Assembly (NCBI GenBank): GCA_036850595.1
Contig: CM072148.1
Span: 24,940,852 to 25,004,851 of the forward strand
Source: Rhyacichthys aspro
Lineage: Eukaryota; Chordata; Actinopteri; Gobiiformes; Rhyacichthyidae
DNA: 64,000 bases
Reading direction: 5' to 3'
Shown here: positions 9,684-20,586 of the stretch, piece after piece
Layout of the letters: every line of letters starts with the position of its first letter
How positions within the stretch are numbered: position 1 is the stretch's first letter
Notes under the pieces: model-generated
The model's database searches: none
Seen by the model: only the letters and a program-made list of their open reading frames with translations
Told to the model about the DNA's origin: nothing
Position numbers and translations under genes: made by a program

Positions 9684-12572
9684 CTAATTATTAAACTTTT
9701 TCCACTCAGCCATTGCTTTTTTGTATGAAGTGGTCATGTCCCTCTCGTGTATAGCATCCAAGAGTACCTCAGTTTGGAGCACAGACAGCAGTGTAGAGAT
9801 ACATTTAGGATATGTGAGGTGAAAGGTGTAATAACAGCCAAGGAGATACATCACACTTTCACTGATGTCCTCTTTTGGAAATGTTAGCACAGGAACAGTT
9901 CCAATGGCCAGGATGCAGTTTGCTTCACTGACAATCACCACAGGGCTGATGAGTGGCCTTGACTGCAGGAAGATATTGGGCTCCTCTGATGACTAATGCA
10001 AACAAAATGATTAAAAATTATGACCACAGCATAGGTGTGAACTGAAAACACAATGCAAATTTTTTTCTCACCTTAAGAATATGAAATAAGGCCTCACTTG
10101 GATGTCCCAACTTCTTTGGTAGAGCCACAGCCGATGGGAACATTTCAGGCAAGGCTTTAAAAACAGCAAGGGAACTCTTCACTGTTCAAAGAAAATGGTT
10201 TATATTTAAGCAATATTTTTTGTGATTATATTTTAATACAATAAAAATTGGAATTGATATTTACCTTGGTCTTGCACTGGTGGCTTTGTGAGCTTTTTAA
10301 ACACTCCGTAAAACTTTGCCTGGTTATAAAATGTCTGCCAACGATTTTTCAGTTCAAGCTTGAAGACAAGGTTTCCTTTGTCAAGGATCCGCCCAAGTTC
10401 ATCCATGATCTGCCATTAGGATGAGAACAGAAATATAATGGAAAACAGTTTCATTAAATTTCTCTTATTTCAGCTATTCTACATTTAACCATTTTGTAAA
10501 AAGGGTAGGGGTGTGTGTGTGTCTGTACTCTCAGATTGCTTTCTAGTTAAATACATATTTTCACTTACATGATGTAGTTCTCTGAAACAAGGGTAAGCCT
10601 CGAGTATCTTCATTGGCCTGTCCTGCTCCTTCAGTGACTCACAGTTGATGAAAGATCGCCTCGCTTGATATTCAAGATCCAGAAGCTGAGAGACATCCTT
10701 CATGTTGGGTTTTTTCTTGTTTTTATACATGTCCTGCAAAGCTTTATAGTGCCTTACTTGGGCCAGTGGACTGTCTAAAAAAGAAACATATTTTTTGTGA
10801 CTAATTTCAAATTTTGACACTATCATTTGGTTAATTAAGAGCATCAACATTAAAACACACACATTCATGTTGAATAAGTTTTAGAAAGGTGCATTTTTTT
10901 AAAAAAGGTTATAATTGTGTCTTGTCTACAAGGCTATCTGTAAGATAATCTAATGAAGTATACCTTTATCACCCTCTGTAGATGGTGAATTGTCAGTAAT
11001 TACAGTTGAGGCATTTGGTGATTCAAGTGAATTAGGAGATAATACAGAATTATCAGTATCATCCGTGCTGGTTTCCTGGCTGCTCTGGAAGCTGAGGCTC
11101 CGTGGTCTTTTTCTTGAGGGTGTTGCACCTTGCTTTTTTTTGGGAGTTGTCACATTTTGCATTCTTTTTAATAACTGCCTCTTCACAGACTCCTAAAACA
11201 ACAGCAATTTTTTTTTCCAAATAGGCCAAACAATTACCAATGCTGAATCCTCAATCTCTCGGCTACAAAAATAGAGACTTACCCATTCAAGACAGCTGGC
11301 TGGAGATTTATCTCGCAACATTGGGTAGTATTCTATGAGACGCTTGGCCATGGCGGTCAGTTCACGAGAGCATGGATACCTGAAGTCATCTCCTATTGTT
11401 CTTTTAATGGAAATCATACTTGTTACTGTATTCCTGATTAATCTGCAGCGAAGCTCCTATGACAGGGTGTACTCTCCATCTTCTCCAGCACGCTGTTTTT
11501 CATAAAAAGTGCTTCTTGCTTGCTCTAATTCTGTGTCTGAGTAAATGACATACTGTGGGCTTTGAAGCTGAACCGTCTTGGCTTCTTCGGAACGTTCCTT
11601 GTGCCTTGGGTTTAGAGATCTGTGGGGAGTTGGAGAGCAAAGGTTGACAGAGGAGGAATGCACAGGTGTAGAAGGGATGCATGTCACCGAAGAATTCTCT
11701 GGTCCAGAATAATCTGATTGCTGACCCTGTTTGTAACACACAGTAGATGCATTTTAATTGTTAAACATATTAAAGACATTTAAACATGTATAGTTCATTG
11801 ACCACTATTGCTAGTGGTTTAAGAAAGTTATTAGGTATCATGCATTTTTTTCTCTGGCTACATTTTCTTTTATTGAATAAGGGGAGAATACCTCACTTAA
11901 CAGTACAAAACCAAATCATGACATATTTATCACTATCAGGTGTATAATCCATTATAAAATGAGGTGACATTTTATTAAGGATTTTGCACTACATGTTACA
12001 TTAATCTTGTTTTATAAGTGGTGATAACTGCAACCACCCACCTCACTTTTACCATGGACAATATGCCAAATTGTTCTCCACCTCAAGAAGTGTTCCGGCC
12101 CAGGAAACAGGTCTCTTAAATCCTCCTTGGTAAAGCTGGGCAACATAGCCATGGTTACACAGGCAGCTACAAAATATAAATTGAAGACATACAATATCTA
12201 AATAAATAATTAAAACATACAATACAATAATTAAAATAAATTTGATAATGTGCTAAAACAAGCCTTAATGTCAGTCAGCACTCAACATGACTTCACATTG
12301 GGTGAACCTGTAGTCCCTAGACTTTTATTCTACAGAAAATGCTTAATCTGTTGAAAAGAAATGTTTATTAAAACACCCACAATTCTCATTTTTGCTTGCA
12401 TTTTAGTAATAATGCTAATAATGTAACAACTAATGCTAACTTAGCTAGTTACCCTGGCTTGCTAACGCTAATTTGGAGGGGGAAAAAAACGTGCAAATAA
12501 CATACCTTTTAATATTGCGACCGAGACATTATCCATGCCTGTATACGATTCTTCATTTCCATCTTCAGTCAT
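9684..12572 (-). pseudogene. EnSpm accessory gene, 8 exons, one in-frame stop
   Basis: Eight minus-strand exons with GT/AG borders join without any frame conflict: 12572-12506, 12166-12042, 11726-11283, 11192-10964, 10774-10569, 10409-10265, 10181-10072 and 9992-9684. The sum is 1635 nt, or 544 codons plus stop. Exon 2 has a helical block (SFTKEDLRDLFPGPEHFL) that recalls the SAM-like N-terminus of fish transposon proteins. Exon 3 has YVIYSDTELEQARS and, after the stop, LTAMAKRLIEYYPMLRD. Exon 4 is basic (KRMQNVTTPKKKQ, SRKRPRS), a probable nuclear signal. Exon 8 ends with a hydrophobic domain (NCILAIGTVPVLTF). A TAG at 11457-11459 interrupts exon 3 where relatives carry Lys by my recollection. 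Role unknown; being transcribed away from the transposase from a shared 450-bp spacer, it may be a DNA-binding or regulatory partner, like TnpA-type proteins of plant CACTA elements. Confidence 0.8.
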
Positions 12573-13022
12573 GATGGGCCGGAATGCCAGAAAAATATTA
12601 TCCAAAGATCTAGTTTTTAAAAATGATCGGCTGCCAGACTTATCTCCCTGCAACGAGTTAGGCCAAAAGCCAAGCCCCTTCTGCAAATTTTGGCGGCCAA
12701 TGTTGGCGCTTCTTTGTTGGAAGATACCACTTCTACAAGGGGTGTGGCAAATTTATTGTCGCTATTAGACGTTAAATATTTTTTAAATAAAAAATACGGA
12801 TGACTGTTGTGAAAGTGATAAAAAAGTAATACAAATATATACATGATTAAATACAAGATAATATTTTCTCTGAAAATCTTGGCCTTTATAGTCCGACTTC
12901 TTCCCCCCTCCACATAGCTGATGATGAAAGAAACAATTAGCGGAAAGGATCAGCAAGTGCACATGTGGTTTGGATTGCATTGTAGACTTTTATTGGACAA
13001 CAATTCAAAAAATTAGATAAAT
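12573..13022. promoter_or_regulatory. Shared divergent promoter region of the EnSpm genes
   Basis: 450 bp separate the two start codons (12572 minus, 13023 plus). Each gene must start here or just inside, so the region is inferred to act as a bidirectional promoter. AT-rich words around 12770-12860 could serve as core elements, but no canonical TATA position can be assigned with confidence. Confidence 0.5.
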
Positions 13023-16000
13023 ATGCTGTGGCGGTGCTCTATTTGTGTTGTTTTCAGTACGTGTACACTAAAGCTCTTAATGAGCCATATTAACAGATTA
13101 CACGGGCGGAGTCCAGATTTTCGGCTGCAATGTGGAATCGATGGATGTACTGAAGAGTATAGAGTTTATAATTCGTTCTACCATCACGTTAAAAGAAGAC
13201 ATTCACTATACCTACTTCAAGGACAGCCGGCGGGGGACAGCCAGCTCGCAGGTGCCAAGCCAAACGAGGAAACGTCCATCTTAATAACACAGGTAAATTA
13301 GCTGCTTGTATTAGCATTTTAGATACTCTGTTAGCTTAGAATATGCTGTCTGGTCAGAGGGACAATGTTTACAGAGGGAGAGAAGGAACTGTCGTGTTGT
13401 GTTCAGACATATTCTACACAGGGTTTGACAAAATATAGGGCGATAGTTTAAATATGTGTTATTATAGTTGTTTACTGACCGACATTTGATTGCCTAGGCC
13501 TGTATAAAAATGAATACATAATGCTAATTAATTAATGTCTGTATACAGATGTGCATTACTCAGTTTTCCATAATGTAATATGTAATAATATCTCCCTCCC
13601 TCTCATGTTAAAATTTATTCAAGTGTAATTCAAAATGTTTTACTTTACTTACTTGTAAGACTTTCTCTTATTGGGATATTTAATCATTACTGTTGTCTGC
13701 CTAAATTCATTAATATGTAACAGAGTTATTATTAGAGTTAATTCAGTTAATTTTAAATCCCTTTCTTCATTTTATGTCACACAGGACATTGTTCAAACTG
13801 ATCAGACTCAAGTTGACACCGGCAGCAGTGACCAGCAACCTACACTTGGCTCAAATGAGGAGGATAGGATCTGGGCACAAACAGAGATAGATCTACAGAA
13901 CAAGTAAGTCTCATTTGAAAGATTGTACCAGAAATGTGTTTAAAATGCACTGTCAGTATGTCTGCTTTTTGTACAGATTCTCAAAAGACAAGCCACAGCC
14001 TTTGTCATTAATACTAGAGCCAAGTCTCATCTGTCACAGGTAACTTTTACATTTTTACATTATTATTAATGTAATTTGTAATTACATTATATGCAAATGT
14101 TTGTCACAACTATCAATATTAATCTCATAAAATATTTTCAGAAAAATGTCAACAACATCGTTGCTGGGATTCAGGAATACCAAGCTTCTCTGCTGGACAA
14201 CCTCAAGAAGCAAATGGAGGAAGTGCTGAAGAAGAATCCAAATACCTCAGGGCAACTTGAAAAAGATGCCCTGGATATTTTTGACAAGTTCGTTGATCCT
14301 TTTGCTGAGGTGGCAACAACATTCCGACAAGACAATGTCATGAAGAGGCAATTCAATTCCATAGAAGCCAAGGAAGTCCCTGTGGCCCAGATCTTATGCA
14401 AGAAAAAATGTGGAGACTATTATATCAAAAACAAAGTGTTTTATTATGTGCCACTAGTTCAAAGTCTGGAACAGTTCTTGTCACACCCAAGGATTTGGTC
14501 TATGGTCGAAATGGGAGCCCAGGAGTGCCATGAAGGTTTTTTATATGATATTATGGATGGTGCCCTTTTAAAGTCACACCCCTTATTTTCAAACAAACCA
14601 GATGCTCTTCAGATAATACTGTACACTGATGAAATAGAGATTTGTAATCCTCTAGGGTCATTTGCTTCAAAAAACAAACTGTTAATGGTGTACTACACTT
14701 TAGGAAATATAAATCCAAAATACAGGTCAAAATTGGCAGCCATCAGACTGCTTGCTCTGACAAAATCGGCAGATATCCGTCAGACTGGTGTGGATGTGAT
14801 ACTAAATAGAATTAAGAAAGACTTGGATCATTTGTACAATGGAGTGATAATACAAACTGTTCATGGAGCTAAAACTGTATATGGTGCAGTGGTCTCTCTG
14901 TGTGGAGACACTCTTGCACAACATGAAATAGCAGGCTTTAAAGAGGGTGTTGGCTTTGCCTTCAGTAAGTGCAGACACTGTGAGTGCTCTTTTGAGGACA
15001 TGCAGTCACAATTCATGGAGGATGCATTTATTAAAAGGACATTGGAGAAGCATGTGAGACAGTGTGATGAAATTGAAAAGGCACAGACGGATTTTCTTCG
15101 CAACAGTCTAAAAACAACCTATGGAATCAATAGGAGGAGCATGCTACTGGAATTTCCACATTTTGACATAATACAACAAACTCCCCAAGACATCATGCAC
15201 ATCATACTGGAGGGCATAGCCCCATTGGAAATCAAATGTGTACTGAATCATTTTATTCAGTCAGGACAGATTGGGCTAGACTCTGTAAATTCTGGTATTC
15301 TTGGTTTCCCATACTCCCCTGTTGATGTTAAAGACAGTCCCTCTTCCATATCTCTTAATACATTGATGTCAAATGATGGTAAGCTGAAACAGTCATCAGG
15401 CCAAATGCTTGTGTTGCTAAAGGTGCTGCCATTCATTTTGGAGAGCTTACTGGATACTGAACATGGGCAACTAATAACTGAGCTGGTTGAGATTGTACAG
15501 ATTGTATTTGCTTCTGTTATTTCTGTTGAAACAGTGTCTAAGTTAAAAGTACTAATTGAAAGTCATCTGAAGCTTTGGAAGGAGCTTTTTCCAGACCACA
15601 ATGTAACACCTAAACAGCACTACATGATTCATTTGCCATCACAGATAAAATCTCTGGGTCCAATGGTTAGACACATGTGCATGCGTTTTGAATCTAAACA
15701 TGTCTTCTTTAAGCAGTGGGCTACCAAACACAATTTCAAAAATATTTGCAAGTCATTGATCAACCAGAACCAAATATATGAAAGCTGTCAAAATGTTGAC
15801 CCTTTAGTGCATCCAATCTTTTCAAATGAACGAGAAATGGGACCATTGTCAGAGGTCAATAATATGCAGGACCTGACTGGAAAACTAGGGGACTTCTTGG
15901 CCTTTACTGATGTAAACCATGCTGTATCAGTTAAGTGGATTGTGATTAACGGTAATAAGTACATTACTAAAAAGTCTCTGATCTTAGTCAAAATACAAAA

Positions 16001-16298
16001 CAACAATAGTCCTCAATTTGGACTACTTGTAAACATATTTGTTGTTAACTCCAAGTTCATTTGTTTTGAATATCAAACATGTCAGACTATGTGCTTCAAA
16101 AGAAACCTTATGTCTTATCAAGTTGAAGTGCCACACCATGCACAACCTATTGAGTTAGTGGTTGCAGATCAGTTGGTTGATTACATGCCTTATTATATCA
16201 TAAGCAGCAATGGGCAAACATATATACCAGTCAAATACAGTCTTGATGATGTAATTAAATTGAACTGCAGCAGAACAAATATCTCTTTCCAAAATTAA
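13023..16298 (+). CDS. EnSpm transposase, two C2H2 fingers plus tnp2-like core
   Basis: Four exons are visible: 13023-13292, 13785-13903, 13977-14039 and 14142-16298. Exon 1 encodes two zinc fingers: C5-x2-C8 with H22-x4-H27, and C37-x4-C42 with H54/H55 and H60. The last exon is a 719-codon open frame. It carries the family block YTDEIEICNPLGS, LLMVYYTLGNINPKYRS and a later Cys/His cluster (CRHCECSF near residue 300). A conserved C-terminal half includes HYMIHLPSQI and MRFESKHVFFK. This architecture is that of animal EnSpm/CACTA transposases. Exons 1 and 2 join in frame, and exons 3 and 4 join in frame. The junction 2-3 is off by one base: the donor reads ACAA|GTAAGT where AAG|GTAAGT would be expected. 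A single G has probably been lost, leaving this copy frameshifted near its N-terminus unless splicing differs. The catalytic exon itself is intact. Confidence 0.85.
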
Positions 16299-16871
16299 GT
16301 TGCTGCAAATGAATACAGTGAATGAGCTGTTTTGACACCATGACTGTCTGTAAATATAAATGCTTATATCTTTCAGGTTGTGTCTACATTTTATATGATG
16401 AAAAGTATTGAAATTAGATGAATAAATGTACATGGAATGACATTGTTCAGACCAGATGAGGGGGCTTTATGTAATTGGTTTATTAAAAAAAGCTCAATAA
16501 AGCAAGATGTCTGATTGTAAAGTACTGCTGTTGGCTTTTTAATCGTTCTCTTGCTCAAAGGTTAAAAATCTTAAAATAAGAAAGTTTCACTAATAAAAAC
16601 TCAGTTTTGTACTTATCTCTACTGATTAAACATCTCTAAACCTTTACAATTCTAGTATTAAGCACCACAATTCTTAGAACCAGCAATAAATACTTACTAG
16701 TAAGATTAATTGTCTTAATAAGAAAAAAAAGGACAATTTATCTTAAAACCAGTGAAATAATCTTGCACGACTAAGTATTTGTTGAGCAAAATTATCTTGT
16801 TAACAAAAAACAAGCATTTTTTACCTTAGATTAAGATATTTTGTCTAGCCTAGATTTCACTTTTTACAGTG

Positions 16872-17054
16872 TAGTGTGTTTATCGCAATTCAACTAACCA
16901 ACCATATCACCAGAGCTGCCGCTCAAAATACTTCCGGTTCACTGAGCAGTGGCCACAATGCAAATTAGCCAATCAGGTAGCAGCTTTGTAAGAGCCTGCC
17001 TGACAACAGATCTCTATAACTGTGACATTCCTTGAATAGCGCCATAATAATTGC
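16872..17054. other. Right flank of EnSpm, no feature
   Basis: Short host sequence. Nothing recognised. Confidence 0.4.
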
Positions 17055-17285
17055 TCACATACAATGAAAGCCCTCCTCCCCCTTGAGGCAACTGTATCTG
17101 TGCTTACAGATATGAATCCATTTAAAGTCCACATATGAGTTTAGAATGTTATTGTGTTTGTTTAACCAGGACTCAGTGAAAAGCAAAAGGCTGCACTCAA
17201 GATAGTATTTGTTGTTTTCTAGAAGTTCAGTCTTACTTGTCAAGGAGCTCACAATTCCCAATAAAATCCAAAACATCTTCTCCAT
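17055..17285 (-). mobile_element. Possible LINE endonuclease scrap
   Basis: The minus-strand frame contains YYLECSLLLFTESWLNKH, which resembles the CxxxFTETWL segment of the apurinic endonuclease domain of CR1/L2-like LINEs. The remainder shows no further motif. A small decayed fragment is the most likely reading. Confidence 0.45.
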
Positions 17286-18182
17286 CTCCTTATATCTCTG
17301 GAACCAGATGATGAGTGATCACAAGTGATGTGATTCCATATTTTGGGAGTCTGGGAGCTATGTAATAATAGATGGATGGAGTGGTGTCATGGGTTATAGC
17401 GATACTTTTTTACTCTGCTGCATACATAATGTGTAACAAACTTTGCTCACTGGTAACAAAATACATTTTTGACTGTCCCAGAGGGGGGCATGTTCTAGCT
17501 TAGCAGGGGGCACTATTGCACACTCTCTCAATTTTCTCATATAAATGTGTGCCAAGGACTGATCAAATACAATTTGAGCCAAATCAGATAAGGTATGTCC
17601 AACAGTATCAATTTTATGTTTGTTGGCTAATAACCAAAAATGCACAGGTTCAGTCAATCAATCATACAGACAATGACAGCCATAAGAGGACAATAAGGCA
17701 TCACAGTTCCTCCATCACTGGACGGGAAATGTTTCTTTTTTTTTTAAATTATGATGAAAAAAATTGCCTCCCATTATTGTTGCATTGCTCTGCCGCCCCT
17801 TCTCTGGAAAAGCATGAGGGTGATCCCCATCACTGTTGCAAAGATAGAACACTGGCGATGCACTCTGCTGCTGTGGCCATCCATGTCTCCCACTGTCCAT
17901 ATCGTTACCCAGGTGAGAAAGGAAAAAAATGACAGAACAATACAATGTTGTATGAATGTACTTATTTAACACAAGTACATTAGTTGCACAATGAACTTTC
18001 ATGTTCTATTTTTCAACACAGTTAAAATGTACTTGTACGTGTATAATGTTTTAGATTAGATTTTATATTATTCATTCTTTAGTTGTACTTGAGTGTTAAA
18101 ATAAATACTGTAAAATATTAACCTACAGTATGCTATAAAAACTACTTCATCTGATCAAGTTTCAACTTGCTAATCTCTAGAC
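17286..18182. other. Unassigned sequence
   Basis: No repeat recognised. Open frames occur at 17394-17657 (minus) and 17751-17969 (plus). The latter ends in CCCAG|GTGAGA, which mimics a donor, but its peptide does not resemble the expected ABCC upstream exon or any other family that I know. Confidence 0.35.
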
Positions 18183-18356
18183 CAGACCTGGGCATTTTAA
18201 GGCCGGGGTCCACATCAGACCCTCGAGCCACGGAGGCTTGTGTCAGAAAAGGAATTAATCCAGGAGTGTAGACCATGTACAGAACATAATACAAACATGA
18301 TACTTTTATTTTAACCCTCCTATTCTCCTCAAATTTACTAACACTTTTTACCCTCG

Positions 18357-18373
18357 GGGGTCAATCTGACCCC
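18357..18373. repeat. piggyBac subterminal palindrome copy 1
   Basis: GGGGTCAATCTGACCCC, the left-end copy of a 17-bp palindrome that also occurs at 19731-19747 and 19911-19927. Likely a transposase or host-factor binding site. Confidence 0.8.
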
Positions 18374-18780
18374 AGGGATATTTGCGTCCAGAAAATGATT
18401 TACAGAGAATTGTTGCCCGAGTTTTTGTGTCAGACACTTTGTTTATTTGTTGAATACATAAATAAGCCCTTTTTAATGAAAGCTGACCTGTTCTCTAGCG
18501 CCACCATCAGGCCGAACTTAAACCATCAGGCCAAAATTAGAATGAACTTATCTTGAAAAGTTTTCATACAAATCTTCTCAAATTTACTGACAACATTAAT
18601 GACCATAAGAGTATGTACCCTAGTGGTTTTGGTGAAGATATGACCTTTCCTGTAGCGCCACCATCAGGTCAAACTTTGAGTTTTAGAGTTAGTGTATCTT
18701 GAAAATCTTTCATCCAAATCTTTTCTAATTTAGGGTGCACATTCATGACTCTCACAGAATGAACCATATTGATTGATGCA

Positions 18781-19657
18781 CTACTGCACACAGGACGTGC
18801 AGAGAGTGTGCGCATGCTCCTTGCAGACATATTTCTTGCAATTCGAACAGGTCATGCTAGTCTTAGAATCATTTCGGGTGGGACAAACCTGACACCTGCC
18901 ACATTTCTTGCCCACGGTTTGTACCATTGGAGGAGTTTGGGTGTTTGTTTCTGTCTGCATGTCCCTCACAATAGCTACAGCAGCTGTTGATGCTCTTGGA
19001 AGGCACCATCTTCTCTCAATCTGAGGTTTCACCAGTGCATTACCAAGCTGCTCCAGGAAAATCCTCCTTCGGCTCAGTTTTCCCCTGTTCCAGTCTTTGT
19101 TTATTTCACTCCACATCACAAACGCATTGTATGCACTCACATGAATGATATGGAAGAAGATGACAAGGGGCCAACGTCATGTGCCGACAACTGTATCTGG
19201 CTGTGACCTTGTCCAGGTTGTCCACCCCTCCCTTTGTCTGATTGTAGTCCAGCACCATTTGTGTTTTTTTGTCTTCTCTGCTGCTCAGGGCAGCATCTTT
19301 GTGCATGGTGCTGAACAGCAGGACATTTTTCTTTCCCTTTGCCCCTTTCTTGGGGCAATAGGAGACCACAGTTGCGTTATCAGTGAAGGCAAACACTGAA
19401 GATGTTACCGTCCAGTTCTTGACAGCAAGAAGTTCAGAGGGAAGCTCTGGTTTATTCTTTCTCACTGTTCCCAACATTGTGACCTTCCTTTTGAGCAGTT
19501 CCTCACCCAGGGCATAAGATGTGAAAAAATGATCACATGTAATATTATGCCCATGCAGTCCTTCAGCCATATCAAGCACAACCCTTGTGCCCTGATTTTT
19601 TTCTGGTGTAAACCTGCATATTCCAGGCAAAGCTGGACTGGGCATCACATGTATCAC
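18781..19657 (-). pseudogene. piggyBac (PGBD4-like) transposase, N-terminus missing
   Basis: Two overlapping minus-strand frames give the C-terminal half of a piggyBac transposase. The first carries DMAEGLHGHNITCDHFFTSY (second catalytic Asp region) and KGGVDNLDKVTARYSCR (third catalytic Asp). A frameshift near 19130 leads to NAFVMWSEINKDWNRGKL, ending in a cysteine-rich ribbon (CGRCQVCP, CSNCKKYVC, CTSC) at 18781-18900, the usual DNA-contacting tail. Everything upstream of about 19657, including the first catalytic Asp, is absent although the element termini are present, so an internal deletion occurred. The enzyme normally cuts and reseals at TTAA without leaving a footprint. Confidence 0.88.
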
Positions 19658-19730
19658 CTCTGCACCTGCAGGTGTGGGGTTATTAGGTCACACACACAGA
19701 CAGACATGTTTTACACATCTAAAACAGCTT

Positions 19731-19747
19731 GGGGTCAAACTGACCCC
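19731..19747. repeat. piggyBac subterminal palindrome copy 2
   Basis: GGGGTCAAACTGACCCC, inner right-end copy, 180 bp from copy 3. Confidence 0.8.
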
Positions 19748-19910
19748 TGAGGAACACCAATGCGTATAGTATGTGTTCAGCACATTGAAAAAATATCATC
19801 ATGAAAAGTTTATGCTTAATCAGTTGTCCCCATCAAATTAGGAAAAGTCATGAAATATGAAGCAAAAAAAACAAAGGCAACTATTATTTTTTGAATGATA
19901 AACATTGAAA

Positions 19911-19927
19911 GGGGTCAAATTGACCCC
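19911..19927. repeat. piggyBac subterminal palindrome copy 3
   Basis: GGGGTCAAATTGACCCC, 16 bp from the right terminus of the element. Confidence 0.8.
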
Positions 19928-19947
19928 AAGGAGAATAGGAGGGTTAA

Positions 19948-20200
19948 GGCACTGGAAGACTCTTTGCCAGTTAGTGTCAACAATAATATAGCACTCACTC
20001 ATCCTTTCACTCTGTTCATAAACTGTATGTGTTCTGTCAGCTCAGCTGACAGGCAGGTTAGGCAGGTGGAAGGTGGAATAGACTGTTATCGTTAAAAGTG
20101 TATCATGTGCCTGGTAAACGTTAATGGTTTCTTGGATTTCTTGGTTTAGGCCTTGTTTGGAAGGATCTGTTATCATTAGTGTTTCTGCAGGTGACTTTAC
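19948..20200. other. hAT-A sequence between nested elements
   Basis: Remaining interior of the putative hAT-A copy 1. No features. Confidence 0.35.
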
Positions 20201-20586
20201 TTAAAGCTCCAGTACCTGATTGTCTTTTTCAGAACCAAGAGAGAGTGAGAGACAGTTGAGTTTCAAACGGAAACCCTGCCCTTAGCTCCTTACTCACTCT
20301 CACAAACCCCTCCCAGGCTTTTCTCTCGTCTCGTGCGTGAATTCATGTGCGCATCTTATACGCGTGCACAACTTTTTGTTGTCTTAAAGGGCCATTGTGT
20401 AACTTTCCTAAATTTCTACCAGTTACTGACACCTGTGGCCGTTAGAGGAACTGCAGTCAGTGTCGTGCTCGCTCTCACGCGCGCGTTCGTACGAGCACGA
20501 CTGAGGAAGCGGAGTATTAACGTCAACACAAACTCTTTTACAGACTCATCACAGACTCAACACAGACTCTGAGATTGACTGGAGTC

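Larger units (their letters stand above)
8963..16871. mobile_element. EnSpm/CACTA transposon, near complete, 7909 bp
   Basis: Left terminus CACTGCAAAAAGT (8963-8975) and right terminus, read on the minus strand, CACTGTAAAAAGT (16859-16871) form the inverted repeat. TA flanks both sides (8961-8962 and 16872-16873), compatible with the short duplication of this superfamily. Subterminal words of the type CTTRAAATAAG are scattered through both ends (near 9005, 9025, 9123, 16568, 16715), as expected for transposase binding sites. The interior holds two divergent multi-exon genes: an accessory gene on the minus strand and a zinc finger/tnp2 transposase on the plus strand. Most of the element is accounted for. 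The 250-600 bp beyond each gene is AT-rich terminal sequence. Confidence 0.9.
18315..19943 (-). mobile_element. piggyBac element flanked by TTAA
   Basis: Terminal inverted repeat CCCTCCTATTCTCC (left) and GGAGAATAGGAGGG (right), flanked by TTAA at 18311-18314 and 19944-19947. Three 17-bp palindromes GGGGTCAnnnTGACCCC occur near the ends at 18357, 19731 and 19911. A ~155-bp imperfect tandem duplication containing TAGCGCCACCATCAGG lies at ~18480-18760 between the left terminus and the transposase 3' end. Confidence 0.92.

Noticed and set aside
17751..17932. Upstream ABCC exon ending CCCAG|GTGAGA
   Set aside because: Peptide has no MRP similarity, several stops in the useful frame, and no acceptor that makes a sensible exon.
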